Assembly (NCBI RefSeq): GCF_001613165.1
Contig: NZ_BDBV01000018.1
Span: forward strand, 42,968 to 106,967
DNA: 64,000 nucleotides
Direction of reading: 5' to 3'
From: Nocardia mexicana NBRC 108244
GTDB taxonomy: Bacteria; Actinomycetota; Actinomycetes; Mycobacteriales; Mycobacteriaceae
Numbering within the stretch: the first letter of the stretch is position 1; every line of letters starts with the position of its first letter. The translations under genes were made by a program, and so were the position numbers. The notes under the pieces were generated by a model. The model made no database searches. It saw nothing but the letters and a program-made list of their open reading frames with translations, and was not told the DNA's origin. Positions 26,232 to 34,778 of the stretch are shown piece after piece.

Positions 26232-26408
26232 GTGGACATGTTCAGTACCTGCTGGATCGAACCCCTCCAGCTCACCCCGCAAAAAGCCCACGCCATCATG
26301 CAGATGCACCTGTCCTGCCGGACCGAGGAGTGCCCGAGACGGCGGGCGGCGGTGCGGACCTTGGTCGAGGCCGGGCACCTGGTTCCCGACTCCTCCCGCG
26401 TCCGGTGA
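26232..26408 (+). CDS. 58-aa conserved-looking small protein with Cys residues
   Basis: GTG 26232 follows an AAGAGG ribosome binding site and the frame runs 58 codons to TGA 26406-26408; ATG 26238 is an alternative start. The product opens MDMFSTCWIEPLQLTPQKAH and includes CRTEECPRRRAAVRTLVEAG before ending VPDSSRVR. Three cysteines, a His/Met-rich middle and an arginine-rich helix are visible. I recall short proteins of this type (C-x4-C-x3-R-x-A-A-x3-L-V-x-A-G-x-L-V-P-D-S) in nocardioform genomes but know no function. Confidence 0.65.
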   Translation: MDMFSTCWIEPLQLTPQKAHAIMQMHLSCRTEECPRRRAAVRTLVEAGHLVPDSSRVR

Positions 26409-26432
26409 GCCCCTGCGCACGGCCCACCCTGC

Positions 26433-27251
26433 TCAGCCGAGCGGGCGCCAGCGCCAAGACATCCCGGCGATCAGCGGAGCGTCCGGGGAGACCGCCTGCG
26501 GCGCGGTGTTCAGCCCGTTCGGCGGACCAGACTGCGGCTCGATGCACACGGTGTCGGTGGGGAGGTCGTACACCACCACCCACCGCAGCGGGCTGCGCAC
26601 GGTCAGCTCGAGACTTTCCGGCCAGGTGAGCGTGACCAGCACGCCGTCGGGCATGCCGAAGCAGTCGTCCCACGGTCCCGGCAGCGGGGCGATGCGGTTG
26701 CCGTCGGGCAGGTAGTCGGGGCCGCGCTCCTCCTGCCATGCCGGGGCGAAGTCGATCTCGACCGCCGCGGCATCGGGTCCGAGGCGCCGCTCGAACCAGG
26801 GGTGCCAACCGACCTGTGCGGGAAAGGAATCCGACGCCGATTCGACGCTCATGCGGAACGTGGCCGATTCGCCGGTCAACGCGAACGACTGGATGACCCG
26901 ACCGGCGAACGGCCAGGGCTCCCGAAGCTCCTGGGCGAGAACGACTTCGCTCTCCGTGCGGCGCACCACCTCCCACGGGTGGTCGCGCACCGTGCCGTGG
27001 ATGGCATGCGGTTCGGCATTGCGGGGCAGCCGGTAGTCGCGCCCGTCCCACCGCAGCACGCCGTCGCGCATGCGCCCACACCAGGGCGCCATCGGGAAGC
27101 TGCCGAAGCGCGCTCCGGTCTTCAGCACTTCGAGATCACCGACCCGGAAACGCGCAATCCGCCCGGTGGACGCGTCGACCACCATCCGCGCCGCGCCCGC
27201 GACCAGTTCCACACCCTCGTCAGCCACCCTCGACACCTCACCTCGAGTCAC
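26433..27251 (-). CDS. Aldose 1-epimerase family protein
   Basis: A 272-aa protein of the galactose mutarotase fold. Visible features are GSFPMAPWCGRMRDG, the active-site HAIHGTVRDHPWEV, the second histidine in GWHPWFERRL, and the catalytic-glutamate region CIEPQSGPPNGLN. It interconverts anomers of a hexose; the exact sugar is not predictable. The start is placed at GTG 27251 but internal GTG codons with better spacing exist within the first 13 residues. It lies downstream of tetR on the same strand, separated by a repeat-derived hairpin. Confidence 0.88.
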   Translation of the reverse strand: MTRGEVSRVADEGVELVAGAARMVVDASTGRIARFRVGDLEVLKTGARFGSFPMAPWCGRMRDGVLRWDGRDYRLPRNAEPHAIHGTVRDHPWEVVRRTESEVVLAQELREPWPFAGRVIQSFALTGESATFRMSVESASDSFPAQVGWHPWFERRLGPDAAAVEIDFAPAWQEERGPDYLPDGNRIAPLPGPWDDCFGMPDGVLVTLTWPESLELTVRSPLRWVVVYDLPTDTVCIEPQSGPPNGLNTAPQAVSPDAPLIAGMSWRWRPLG

Positions 27252-27303
27252 CCCGCCGCCCGGCCCAGCATGTCACACCCACCCCTCCCTGCCCGTGCAC
27301 CAA

Positions 27304-27386
27304 CCCTTCCCGCACCCCCTGCTCGTTCCCGCACCCTCTCCAAGCGCGTGCAGAGGGTGCGTGAACGTGTAAGGGGTGCGTGAAAC
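27304..27386. repeat. Inverted pair of the G-rich intergenic repeat (copies 2 and 3)
   Basis: The arm at 27304-27341 (cttcccgcaccccctgctcg...) is an imperfect inverted copy of the arm at 27350-27386 (gcagagggtgcgtgaacgtg...). Both resemble the element at 16878-16922. The right arm ends one base before the tetR stop codon. The foldback should act as terminator for tetR on the minus strand. Confidence 0.55.
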
Positions 27387-27983
27387 TCAGCCCTTGGCCC
27401 AGGCGGTGGTCCAGGCGCGGGCGATGCGGGTGGCGCGGGCGGAGGGCATGCGATCGGGTTCGGTGAGGATCGCGATGGTGACGCCGTCCAGGAGGCCCAG
27501 GAGTTCGGCGGCGGCCTCGGTGGCATCGCCGGCGCGCGCAGGGTTGACGGCGGTGAGGGTGCGGGCGAGCAGGCCCTCGATCGTGCTCCACTGCCCGCGG
27601 TGCAGGGCGGCGATCTCCGGATCGTGGGCGGCACGGGCCACCAGCGCGAGCCAGACACGCGCGAGGATGTCGTCGGGGCCGGGGGCGATGAGCAGGTCGA
27701 CCAGGCGGTTCAGGCGCTCCTCCGGAGTTAGCGCGGGGGCGTCCGAGGCCGCGAAACGGCGGGCGGCCTCGTCGCGCACATGCTCCCAGACCCGTTGCAG
27801 CAGGTCGTTTTTCGTCGAGAAGTAGTACTGCACCGTGCCGATCGAGACCTGGGCGCGCGCGGCCAGGGCGCGGATGCTGACGCCCTCGATGCCGTCCTCG
27901 GCGATCACCTCTGCCAGCCGGTCGAGCAGTTCGCGGCGCCGGTCGATCGCCTCGGCGGTCGGCACCGCCTTCCTGGCGCCCAT
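27387..27983 (-). CDS. TetR-family transcriptional regulator
   Basis: A 198-aa protein. ATG 27983 follows GGGAGAGGAGTCGGCCTG. The N-terminal DNA-binding domain is classical: RRRELLDRLAEVIAEDGIEGVSIRALAARAQVSIGTVQYYFSTKNDLL. The C-terminal helical domain (about residues 70-195) resembles BetI-type TetR C-domains (GLLDGVTIAILTEPDRM). The effector and target are unknown; no divergent neighbour suggests one. Confidence 0.9.
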   Translation of the reverse strand: MGARKAVPTAEAIDRRRELLDRLAEVIAEDGIEGVSIRALAARAQVSIGTVQYYFSTKNDLLQRVWEHVRDEAARRFAASDAPALTPEERLNRLVDLLIAPGPDDILARVWLALVARAAHDPEIAALHRGQWSTIEGLLARTLTAVNPARAGDATEAAAELLGLLDGVTIAILTEPDRMPSARATRIARAWTTAWAKG

Positions 27984-28113
27984 CAGGCCGACTCCTCTCC
28001 CGCCGATTGCGTCCCCGATCGTAGTGCCAGGCTGCCCCTCACGACGTCGCCGCATCACGGCCGCCGGGACCGCGCTCAGCAGCACCGACGCCTCGGCATC
28101 GGCTGGGAGTTCC

Positions 28114-29220
28114 CTATTCGCCTGCGGCGCGGCGGATTTCGCCGCCCGCCGCGCGATTCCGAGTGGCGCGAGCGGCGGCCGCGTCGAAGGTCTCCAGGTG
28201 ATCGAACGCGGCGTCCTCGTCGTCGATGTCCATCACGACGGCGCGGCGGCGCAGAACGCGGGCGGCATCGCGGTCGATCGCCTCGTCCTCGCGGCGCGCC
28301 GATCCGGACTCGGCATCCTCGGCCCGTCCGCGGCCCCGCGACAGGCGCGCGGCGCGGCGACGGCGGATCTCCTCCTCCATATGCACCTGGCGGCGCAGGT
28401 AGACCAGGTAGGCGCCGAGCACCCCGACCGACAGGGCGCACCCCCACCACAGCATCGGCGCCACGGCAAAGGCGAAGGCGCCGAACATGAGTGCGCTCAG
28501 CGCCAGCCCGAGGGCGGTGCGCTGCCGGAACCGGTAGCGGGCGCGGCGGGCGATGGCGTCGGACTCCGGGTCGTAGCCGCCGCGACCGCGGCGGGTCGGT
28601 ACGAAATCCTCGTCGCCGGAATCGGATTCATCGATCTCGGGCAGCAGCGCCGGGTCGGCGGCCGCGCGGGCCGGAGGGATGCGGGCCATCGCCGGGGACG
28701 GCTGCTCGTCGTCGTACTCGGTGTCGTCCTCCGCGGTCGCGGGCGCGTCGCGCTCGTCGACATCGTTCACGTCATCGGTTGCCGCACCGTCGATCTCGGC
28801 CTCGTCGTCGAACCGAGCGTCATCGAGGTCGGCGTCGTCCATCTCGGCGTCCTCGATCTCGGCGTCGAGGATTTCACTGTCGGTATCGGCCGCCACCGGC
28901 TCGTCGCGGTCGCGGTCGCGGGCGGTCTCGTCGTCGCGCTCGGTGACGGACTCATCGGCCGATGTCGTCATCCGATCCTCCGCATCATCGCCGTGGGAAA
29001 GCTTTCTGTGCACGCGGGTCGGCACCCAGTCCGGGTCGGACTCGTGCCCGGCCGCCGGTCCCTTCTTCATGCGCCGCTTGGTGCCGCCGCGGTGCAGCAC
29101 CCGGGTGGCCAGAGCGGCATCCGTGGTGCGCCGGATGCGCGGATGCCGATCGGCGAGCATCGGGAACAGCACGAAGACCCAGAGCACGACCAGGCCGACC
29201 CACAAGATCGAATTCGGCAT
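28114..29220 (-). CDS. glpR: GlpR/SepX-like divisome membrane protein (gephyrin-like protein receptor)
   Basis: A 368-aa protein. An N-terminal transmembrane helix (SILWVGLVVLWVFVLFPML) precedes a basic stretch, a long acidic disordered region (residues ~80-200, Asp/Glu-rich), then paired membrane helices (LGLALSALMFGAFAFAVA, MLWWGCALSVGVLGAYLVYL) and a charged Arg-rich tail. This layout and the position after galU-glp-rimJ match GlpR of Corynebacterium (Rv0996-like; SepX in Streptomyces), which anchors the MoeA-like Glp protein and FtsZ at the septum. The assignment comes mainly from synteny plus architecture. Confidence 0.82.
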   Translation of the reverse strand: MPNSILWVGLVVLWVFVLFPMLADRHPRIRRTTDAALATRVLHRGGTKRRMKKGPAAGHESDPDWVPTRVHRKLSHGDDAEDRMTTSADESVTERDDETARDRDRDEPVAADTDSEILDAEIEDAEMDDADLDDARFDDEAEIDGAATDDVNDVDERDAPATAEDDTEYDDEQPSPAMARIPPARAAADPALLPEIDESDSGDEDFVPTRRGRGGYDPESDAIARRARYRFRQRTALGLALSALMFGAFAFAVAPMLWWGCALSVGVLGAYLVYLRRQVHMEEEIRRRRAARLSRGRGRAEDAESGSARREDEAIDRDAARVLRRRAVVMDIDDEDAAFDHLETFDAAAARATRNRAAGGEIRRAAGE

Positions 29221-29445
29221 CGCGCTCGCACCTCCGTCCCCGCCTGGCTGATATCCCTTCGACGGTTTTCACCTCATCACCGGCGCAGCGTCCCGCCGCC
29301 GCGCCGGTCGCACCGCCGCCTCGTCGGGTCACTTCGCAGGCTCCCTTCCGGTAGCGCAGGACGCACCACCGACGTCCGTAGGCTAGTGCCGCGCCCCAGG
29401 AATATCCCGCAGGCGCGCCGCCCACACCCATCACATGAGTAACAT

Positions 29446-30102
29446 TCAGGACAATGTCGCCCGGCCCGCGCGGACCAGGCGTTCGACCACGGTGCCCGAG
29501 ATCTCCTCGGCGGTCATCGCCACCAGCAGGTGGTCGCGCCAGGAGCCGTCGACGTCGAGGTAGCGGCGCAGCAGACCCTCCTCGCGGAAGCCGACATTGC
29601 GGAGCACGGCCTGGCTGGCCAGGTTCTCGGGGCGCACGGTCGCCTCCACCCGGTGCAGGCCCACCGGTCCGAAGCAGTGGTCCAGGCCCATTGCCAGCGC
29701 GGCGGTGGCCACGCCCTGCCCGCCGACGTCCTTGGCGACCCAGTAGCCGATCCAGGCCGAACGCAGCGCGCCGCGCACGATATTGCCGACGGTCAGCTGG
29801 CCCGAGAACGACCCGTCGACCTCGATCACCAGCGGAATCATCGCTCCGCGACGGGCTTCCGCCTTCAGGCTCGACCACAGCGACGGCCAGTTGGACGGAT
29901 GGTTGCGCGCCTCCCACGAACCGCGGCCGGTCGGCTCCCACGGTTCCAGGTGATCGCGGTCGCGGACCCGGATCCGCGCCCACGCGGCGGCATCACGCAA
30001 CCGGATCGGCCGCAGCGTGACCTGACCCGCGGCCACCCGCACCGGACCGAGATGCGCCGGCCAGCCCGGGTGCTGGGCGGCCCGGAACACGTTCATGTCC
30101 AC
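29446..30102 (-). CDS. rimJ: RimJ-like GNAT acetyltransferase
   Basis: A 218-aa protein of the RimJ/RimL N-acetyltransferase group: LRPIRLRDAAAWARIR, WIGYWVAKDVGGQGVATAAL (acetyl-CoA pyrophosphate loop), GLHRVEATVRPENLASQAVL and VGFREEGLLRRYLDVDG. The target could be a ribosomal or other protein N-terminus. The start is GTG 30102 or ATG 30096; both lie a few bases past the glp stop, so the genes are co-transcribed. It is the Rv0995 position in the conserved galU-glp-rimJ-glpR block. Confidence 0.88.
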   Translation of the reverse strand: MDMNVFRAAQHPGWPAHLGPVRVAAGQVTLRPIRLRDAAAWARIRVRDRDHLEPWEPTGRGSWEARNHPSNWPSLWSSLKAEARRGAMIPLVIEVDGSFSGQLTVGNIVRGALRSAWIGYWVAKDVGGQGVATAALAMGLDHCFGPVGLHRVEATVRPENLASQAVLRNVGFREEGLLRRYLDVDGSWRDHLLVAMTAEEISGTVVERLVRAGRATLS

Positions 30103-30105
30103 ATC

Positions 30106-31359
30106 TCACCCGCGCTGGGCGAGAAAGGCGACCGGAACCTCGTCACCGGTGCGCACCTCGGTGACATCCGGTTCCAGCACGATCAGGCTGTTCGCCTCCG
30201 CCAGCGTGGACAGCAGGTGCGACGAGCCGTTGCCGCCGAGCGGCTGCACGAGATACTCACCGGTCTGCTCGTCGCGCATGAGCTGCGCCCGCAGATAACC
30301 GCGCCGGCCGGGCATCGACGTGATCGGCATGATGGTGCGCGCCCGCACGACCCGGCGCATCGGATGCCGCCGGCCCAGTGCGATCCGGATCAGCGGCCGC
30401 ACCATCACCTCGAAGACCACCAGCGCGCCAACGGGATTCGACGGCAGCAGGAAGGTCGGCACCTCGTCGCGGCCCAGCCGCCCGAAGCCCTGCACCGAGC
30501 CCGGGTGCATGGCGACCCGGGCGATCTCCAGCTCCCCCAGGCCGGCCAGCGCCTCGCGAATCTGCTCGGAGGCCCAGCCGCCGACCGCACCGGCGATCAC
30601 GACCACCTCGGAGCGAACCAGCTGCCCCTCCACCACATCGCGCAGCCGCCGGGGATCGGCACTGACGATGCCCACCCGGTTCACATCGGCGCCGGCGTCG
30701 CGGGCCGCGGCCGCCAGCGCGTAGGAGTTCACGTCGTAGACCTGACCGGGGCCGGGCGTGCGGTCGATGTCGACCAGTTCCCCGCCGATCGAGATCACCG
30801 ACAGCCGCGGTCGCGGATGCACCAGCACCTTGTCGCGGCCCACCGCGGCCAGCAGTCCCACCTGTGCCGCGCCGATGATGGTGCCCGCCCGGACCGCGAT
30901 ATCGCCGGGCTGCACGTCATCGCCGATGCGGCGGACGTAATCCCCCGAACGCACCGGCTCGTACACCTTGATCCGAGCCCGGCCGCCGTCGGTGAAGTCC
31001 AGCGGCAGCACGGCGTCGGCCAGCGTGGGCAGCGGCGCACCGGTGTCGACCCGCACGGTCTGGCGCGGTTGCAGGCGGATCGGCTGCCGCGACCCCGCGG
31101 CCACCTCGCCGACCACCGGCAGCGTCAGATCGATCGGATCGCCGTCCTCGTCGCGGATGTCGGCACCGGCGCCCTGCACATCCACGCTGCGCACCGCGTA
31201 CCCATCGATCGCCGCCTGGTCGAAGCCGGGTAGCGGCCGCTCGGTGACGACGTCCTCAGCACACAGCAGACCCTGGGCCTCGGAGATCGCGACCCGGACG
31301 GGCCGCGGGGCGACGGCCGCCGCGGTCACCTTGATCTGCTGGTCCTCAACCGAGCGCAT
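30106..31359 (-). CDS. glp: Glp, gephyrin-like MoeA-family protein
   Basis: A 417-aa protein with the MoeA layout: N-terminal domains with GFDQAAIDGYAVRS, VDTGAPLPTLADAVLP and GDDVQPGDI, a MoCF domain (RPRLSVISIGGELVDIDR, VYDVNSYALAAAARDAGA) and the C-terminal beta domain. In canonical MoeA the MoCF domain carries a GDEL loop; here it reads GGEL, and the TGGVS-type loop is replaced by AGAVGG, so cofactor chemistry may be weakened. In Corynebacterium the protein at this locus (Glp, next to GlpR) binds FtsZ and works in division. That role fits the neighbours, although a molybdopterin role cannot be excluded. Confidence 0.85.
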   Translation of the reverse strand: MRSVEDQQIKVTAAAVAPRPVRVAISEAQGLLCAEDVVTERPLPGFDQAAIDGYAVRSVDVQGAGADIRDEDGDPIDLTLPVVGEVAAGSRQPIRLQPRQTVRVDTGAPLPTLADAVLPLDFTDGGRARIKVYEPVRSGDYVRRIGDDVQPGDIAVRAGTIIGAAQVGLLAAVGRDKVLVHPRPRLSVISIGGELVDIDRTPGPGQVYDVNSYALAAAARDAGADVNRVGIVSADPRRLRDVVEGQLVRSEVVVIAGAVGGWASEQIREALAGLGELEIARVAMHPGSVQGFGRLGRDEVPTFLLPSNPVGALVVFEVMVRPLIRIALGRRHPMRRVVRARTIMPITSMPGRRGYLRAQLMRDEQTGEYLVQPLGGNGSSHLLSTLAEANSLIVLEPDVTEVRTGDEVPVAFLAQRG

Positions 31360-31425
31360 GCAGCCCTTCCCTCATATGTCCGGCGTCCTTCCGACCCCGC
31401 ACGACGAGAAACCGGGCTGCCCCCG

Positions 31426-32430
31426 TCACTCGGACGAGGTCAGCTGCGGATTCCAGTCGGGAGCGAGCCGACGCTCCAGCCACTCACGCAGCGCGGGGCC
31501 GTATTCGTCTCGCTCCAAAGCGAAATCGACCGCAGCACGAAGATAACCGCCCGGGTTGCCCAGGTCGTGGCGCGACCCACGGTGCACCACAACATGAACC
31601 GGGTGACCCTCGTCGATCAGCAGCGAGATAGCGTCCGTGAGTTGCAGCTCACCACCCGCGCCGGGCTCGATCCGGCGCAGTGCGTCGAAGATCGCGCGAT
31701 CGAGCAGATAGCGCCCGGCCGCGGCGTAGGTCGACGGCGCGTCGGCCAGCTCGGGCTTCTCCACCATGCCCTTGACGCGCAACACATTCGGATTCGCCGC
31801 ATCGGGCACCGTGGCCACATCGAAGACGCCGTAGGCGCTCACCTCGTCCTTGGGCACATCGATGGCGCACAGCACCGAACCGCCGCGCTTGCGCCGCACC
31901 CGGGCCATCACCTCGAGCACACCGCTGGGCAGGACCAGGTCGTCGGGCAGCAGCACGGCGAGCGCGTCCTCGTCGGCGTCGAGTACCTGCTCGGCCTGGG
32001 CCACCGCGTGGCCGAGCCCCAGCGGCTCCTCCTGCACCACCGACGTCACGTCCAGCAGGCCCGGCGCCTTGCGCACCTTCTCCAGCAGGTGGAACTTGCC
32101 CCGCTCCTCGAGGGTGCTCTCCAGCATCAGGTCCTCGACGAAGTGCGCGACCACGCCGTCCTTACCGGGCGAGGTCACGATCACCAGACGACCGGCGCCG
32201 GAGTCGGCGGCCTCCGCCGCGACCAGCTCGATGCCGGGCGTGTCCACCACCGGCAGCAGTTCCTTCGGCACCGTCTTGGTCGCGGGCAGGAATCGTGTCC
32301 CGAGTCCGGCCGCGGGCACCACCGCCGTGCGAAAACAGGCCTGTGTGGGCTGCGTGGCATCAGATCCGGCGTCACGCCCACCCGTCGCCCGGCCGCCACC
32401 CCTCACGGAATCGCTGCGCGATGCTGTCAT
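31426..32430 (-). CDS. galU: UTP-glucose-1-phosphate uridylyltransferase
   Basis: A 334-aa protein that makes UDP-glucose from UTP and glucose-1-phosphate. Motifs include AVVPAAGLGTRFLPATKTVPKEL, VVQEEPLGLGHAV, LLPDDLV, GMVEKP and GELQLTDAI. ATG 32430 is preferred over GTG 32436: a TAGGGT hexamer (32442-32437 on the minus strand) ends 6 nt before it, so transcription probably starts at the A of the ATG. The product feeds galactan, trehalose and glycolipid synthesis. Confidence 0.95.
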   Translation of the reverse strand: MTASRSDSVRGGGRATGGRDAGSDATQPTQACFRTAVVPAAGLGTRFLPATKTVPKELLPVVDTPGIELVAAEAADSGAGRLVIVTSPGKDGVVAHFVEDLMLESTLEERGKFHLLEKVRKAPGLLDVTSVVQEEPLGLGHAVAQAEQVLDADEDALAVLLPDDLVLPSGVLEVMARVRRKRGGSVLCAIDVPKDEVSAYGVFDVATVPDAANPNVLRVKGMVEKPELADAPSTYAAAGRYLLDRAIFDALRRIEPGAGGELQLTDAISLLIDEGHPVHVVVHRGSRHDLGNPGGYLRAAVDFALERDEYGPALREWLERRLAPDWNPQLTSSE

Positions 32431-32442
32431 AAGCACACCCTA
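32431..32442 (-). promoter_or_regulatory. Leaderless -10 promoter element of galU
   Basis: TAGGGT occupies 32442-32437 on the minus strand, with six bases to the ATG at 32430. This TANNNT spacing is typical for leaderless actinobacterial transcripts. Confidence 0.6.
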
Positions 32443-32853
32443 TCCATCTGCAGTCGTCGACCGATGCGGCTTCGCACCGGTCTCGCGTCTTCGAGAGCCT
32501 AAGGGGCATCGGGGTCGTGAGCGCGCCGAACGAAATGCGCGGAACTCGCGATCACACCGGCGGGAGCCGGTGGCCGATGTCGGCGGCCGCATATGGGTCA
32601 CGCCGGACTCCCGCGCATCGAGCAACCCTCACGCCGCCCCTCGGCGTTCGAGGTTGGTTGGATTAGTACCCGCCGACCTGCACCGAAAACCTTTCCCGGC
32701 GCGACCCCGTCCGAACGTCACGTTTGCCCGGCCCGCGCCGCGCGGCGCATCTGAGGCCGGACGACCCCGGGGGCGAGACCGCCCGAGCCGGGCGCCGCCG
32801 CGACGTTCGGTCTGGTGACGGCGCACGGTGCACGGCTGCTTAAGGTGACCGGT
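32443..32853. other. Divergent intergenic region between galU and 5-FCL
   Basis: About 410 bp with no ORF I can support. A second hexamer, taaggt at 32841-32846, lies 7 nt before GTG 32854 and should start the 5-FCL transcript on the plus strand. Nothing else was identified. Confidence 0.5.
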
Positions 32854-33462
32854 GTGCAAGGACCCGGTCGGTGGGACAAACAGGCTTGGCGCACGGAATT
32901 GCTGGCACGCCGCGCGGCGGTGGAACCGGCTGTGCGCGAGGCGGAGTCGGCGGCGCTCGCCGCGGCCGCCGCACGGCTGGCCGCGCAATGGCCGCGGGCC
33001 GAGTGGATCGCCGCCTACGTCCCGATTCGGGGCGAGCCCGGTTCGATCGCAATGCTGGACGCGCTGCGCTCCGCCGGGTCCCGCGTCCTGCTGCCGGTGA
33101 CCGGAGCGCCGGGCCCCCTGGACTGGGCCGAGTACGGCGACGCGGAGGCATTGCGCCCCGCCCGATTCGGGCTGCTGGAGCCCACCGGCGCCCGGATGTC
33201 GCCCGCCGCGATCGAATCGGCTGCGGTGATCCTGATCCCGGCGCTCGCGGTGGATCGGCGGGGCGTCCGGCTGGGCCGCGGCGCCGGCTACTACGACCGC
33301 ACCCTGCCCGCGGCCGACCCCGCCGCGGCGCTGATCGCGGTCGTGCGGGACGATGAGCTGGTACGACGGCTGCCGGAGGAACCGCACGATCGGCGCATGG
33401 GCTGGGCGCTGACCCCCGGCGGCGGACTGCACCGATTGGGCGACCGGTCGGACGGGAATTAA
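32854..33462 (+). CDS. 5-formyltetrahydrofolate cyclo-ligase
   Basis: A 202-aa protein that converts 5-formyl-THF to 5,10-methenyl-THF with ATP. The family features are KQAWRTELLARRAAV, AAYVPIRGEPGS, FGLLEPTGARM and the signature IPALAVDRRGVRLGRGAGYYDRTL. GTG 32854 is chosen because taaggt lies 7 nt upstream, implying a leaderless start; the frame is open to GTG 32815. The divergent position opposite galU is the same as Rv0992c/Rv0993. Confidence 0.9.
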   Translation: MQGPGRWDKQAWRTELLARRAAVEPAVREAESAALAAAAARLAAQWPRAEWIAAYVPIRGEPGSIAMLDALRSAGSRVLLPVTGAPGPLDWAEYGDAEALRPARFGLLEPTGARMSPAAIESAAVILIPALAVDRRGVRLGRGAGYYDRTLPAADPAAALIAVVRDDELVRRLPEEPHDRRMGWALTPGGGLHRLGDRSDGN

Positions 33463-33531
33463 TGTCGAATTGGCTATGTTGGCACTGTCGGCTGTAGAGT
33501 GCTAAGCGGCAGAGACTGTGGAGGTTCGCAA

Positions 33532-33840
33532 GTGCCTACTTACTCGTATCAGTGCACGCAGTGCGGCGATAAGTTCGACATCGTTCAGTCGTTCTCCGAC
33601 GACGCCCTGACCACCTGCGAGAAGTGCAGCGGTAAGTTGCGCAAGCTCTTCAATTCGGTCGGCATCGTGTTCAAGGGCAGCGGTTTCTACCGCACCGACA
33701 GCCGCAACGGCTCGTCGACCGCGAGCGAGCCCGCCAAGGCCAAGGAGTCCTCCTCGTCGAGTTCGGAATCGTCGAGCAGCAGTTCCGCTGCCACGACGTC
33801 CAGCAGCTCCAGCTCCGCCAAGACCGATTCCGCCGCCTGA
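33532..33840 (+). CDS. FmdB-family zinc ribbon protein
   Basis: A 102-aa protein from GTG 33532 after GGAGGTTCGCAA. The N-terminal ~55 residues are the FmdB domain: PTYSYQCTQCGDKFDIVQSF, then CEKCSGKLRKLFNSVGIVFKGSGFY, with two C-x2-C pairs that bind zinc. The rest is a Ser/Ala-rich disordered tail. These small regulators often lie next to 5-FCL in actinobacteria (Rv0991c position), and an actinobacterial member has been described as a redox-controlled chaperone. Confidence 0.92.
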   Translation: MPTYSYQCTQCGDKFDIVQSFSDDALTTCEKCSGKLRKLFNSVGIVFKGSGFYRTDSRNGSSTASEPAKAKESSSSSSESSSSSSAATTSSSSSSAKTDSAA

Positions 33841-33953
33841 TCCGGCACCTTCCGGCGCGCGAGTTGTCCACAGCCGCATCGTTATCCACAGCTCGGCGAT
33901 GACCAGCTGATTTTCAGCAGGGTACGTCCCCGGCAGGTCGTAGCGTGCCGGTC

Positions 33954-34634
33954 ATGAAGCGATCGCGTCCCGATGCCGACCTCGGCCGCGGCCCACGCTG
34001 GGACCTGGCGATTCGGTACCGGCCCGCCTGGGCCGACGCCACTCTGGCGCGCCGCCTGCTCGCCGCGATCCTCGCGGTGCTCGCCGGTGCCCTGTTCCTG
34101 CGCGGCAACCCCCGGACCGAGCAGGTGGAGGTGGTCGTCGCCGCGCGCGACCTGGCCCCCGGCCGAATACTGGACGTCGGCGATCTGCGCCGCAAGCCAC
34201 TACCCGCCGGCACCCTGCCCGAAGGCGCCGCCCGCGAACTCGCGCCGCTGCTCGGCGCGACCGCGACGGGCGCCGTGCGCGCCGGTGAGATCCTCACCGA
34301 CCTGCGCGTGATCGGGCCGCGCCTGGCCGCGGTGGCGGCCGGAACTCCGGAGGCGCGAATAGTGCCGATTCGCCTGGCGGACAAGGCCGTTGCCGACATT
34401 CTGCGCACCGGCGACCGGGTCGATGTGGTGGCGGCCGAGGAGTCCGCGGACGGCGCCCACGGCACCGGGCCGCCCCGCACACTGGCCGTCGACGCCGCGG
34501 TCGTGCTGATCGCGGGCGCCGGGAAGACGCGCGGAGCCGAGGAGCGCATCGTGCTGGTCGCACTCGACGCCACCCGGGCGACCGCGGTTGCCGCCGCCTC
34601 GCTGCACACCGCCCTGACCGTCGTCTTCCATTAG
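33954..34634 (+). CDS. SAF-domain membrane protein (CpaB/RcpC-like)
   Basis: A 226-aa protein with a basic N-terminus, one membrane helix (LLAAILAVLAGALFL, residues ~29-44) and an SAF domain (VEVVVAARDLAPGRILDVGDL, GAVRAGEILTDLRVIGP, ILRTGDRVDVVA). CpaB/RcpC proteins assist pilus secretin assembly, but no pilus genes are nearby and many actinobacteria carry a lone copy beside mscL. A TAGCGT hexamer at 33941-33946 ends 7 nt before ATG 33954, pointing to a leaderless mRNA. Confidence 0.82.
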   Translation: MKRSRPDADLGRGPRWDLAIRYRPAWADATLARRLLAAILAVLAGALFLRGNPRTEQVEVVVAARDLAPGRILDVGDLRRKPLPAGTLPEGAARELAPLLGATATGAVRAGEILTDLRVIGPRLAAVAAGTPEARIVPIRLADKAVADILRTGDRVDVVAAEESADGAHGTGPPRTLAVDAAVVLIAGAGKTRGAEERIVLVALDATRATAVAAASLHTALTVVFH

Positions 34635-34778
34635 TTCATCAAGATCGCCGAACATTTGCCCCAGAACTCGAGTAGCATCCGAGTTACCCGAACCGAACCC
34701 AGTCATCCACCGCGTCCAACGCCGCTACCAGCCCTTACCTACGATTCGCAGGGGCGCGGTGATGAGACAGGAGCCGCA

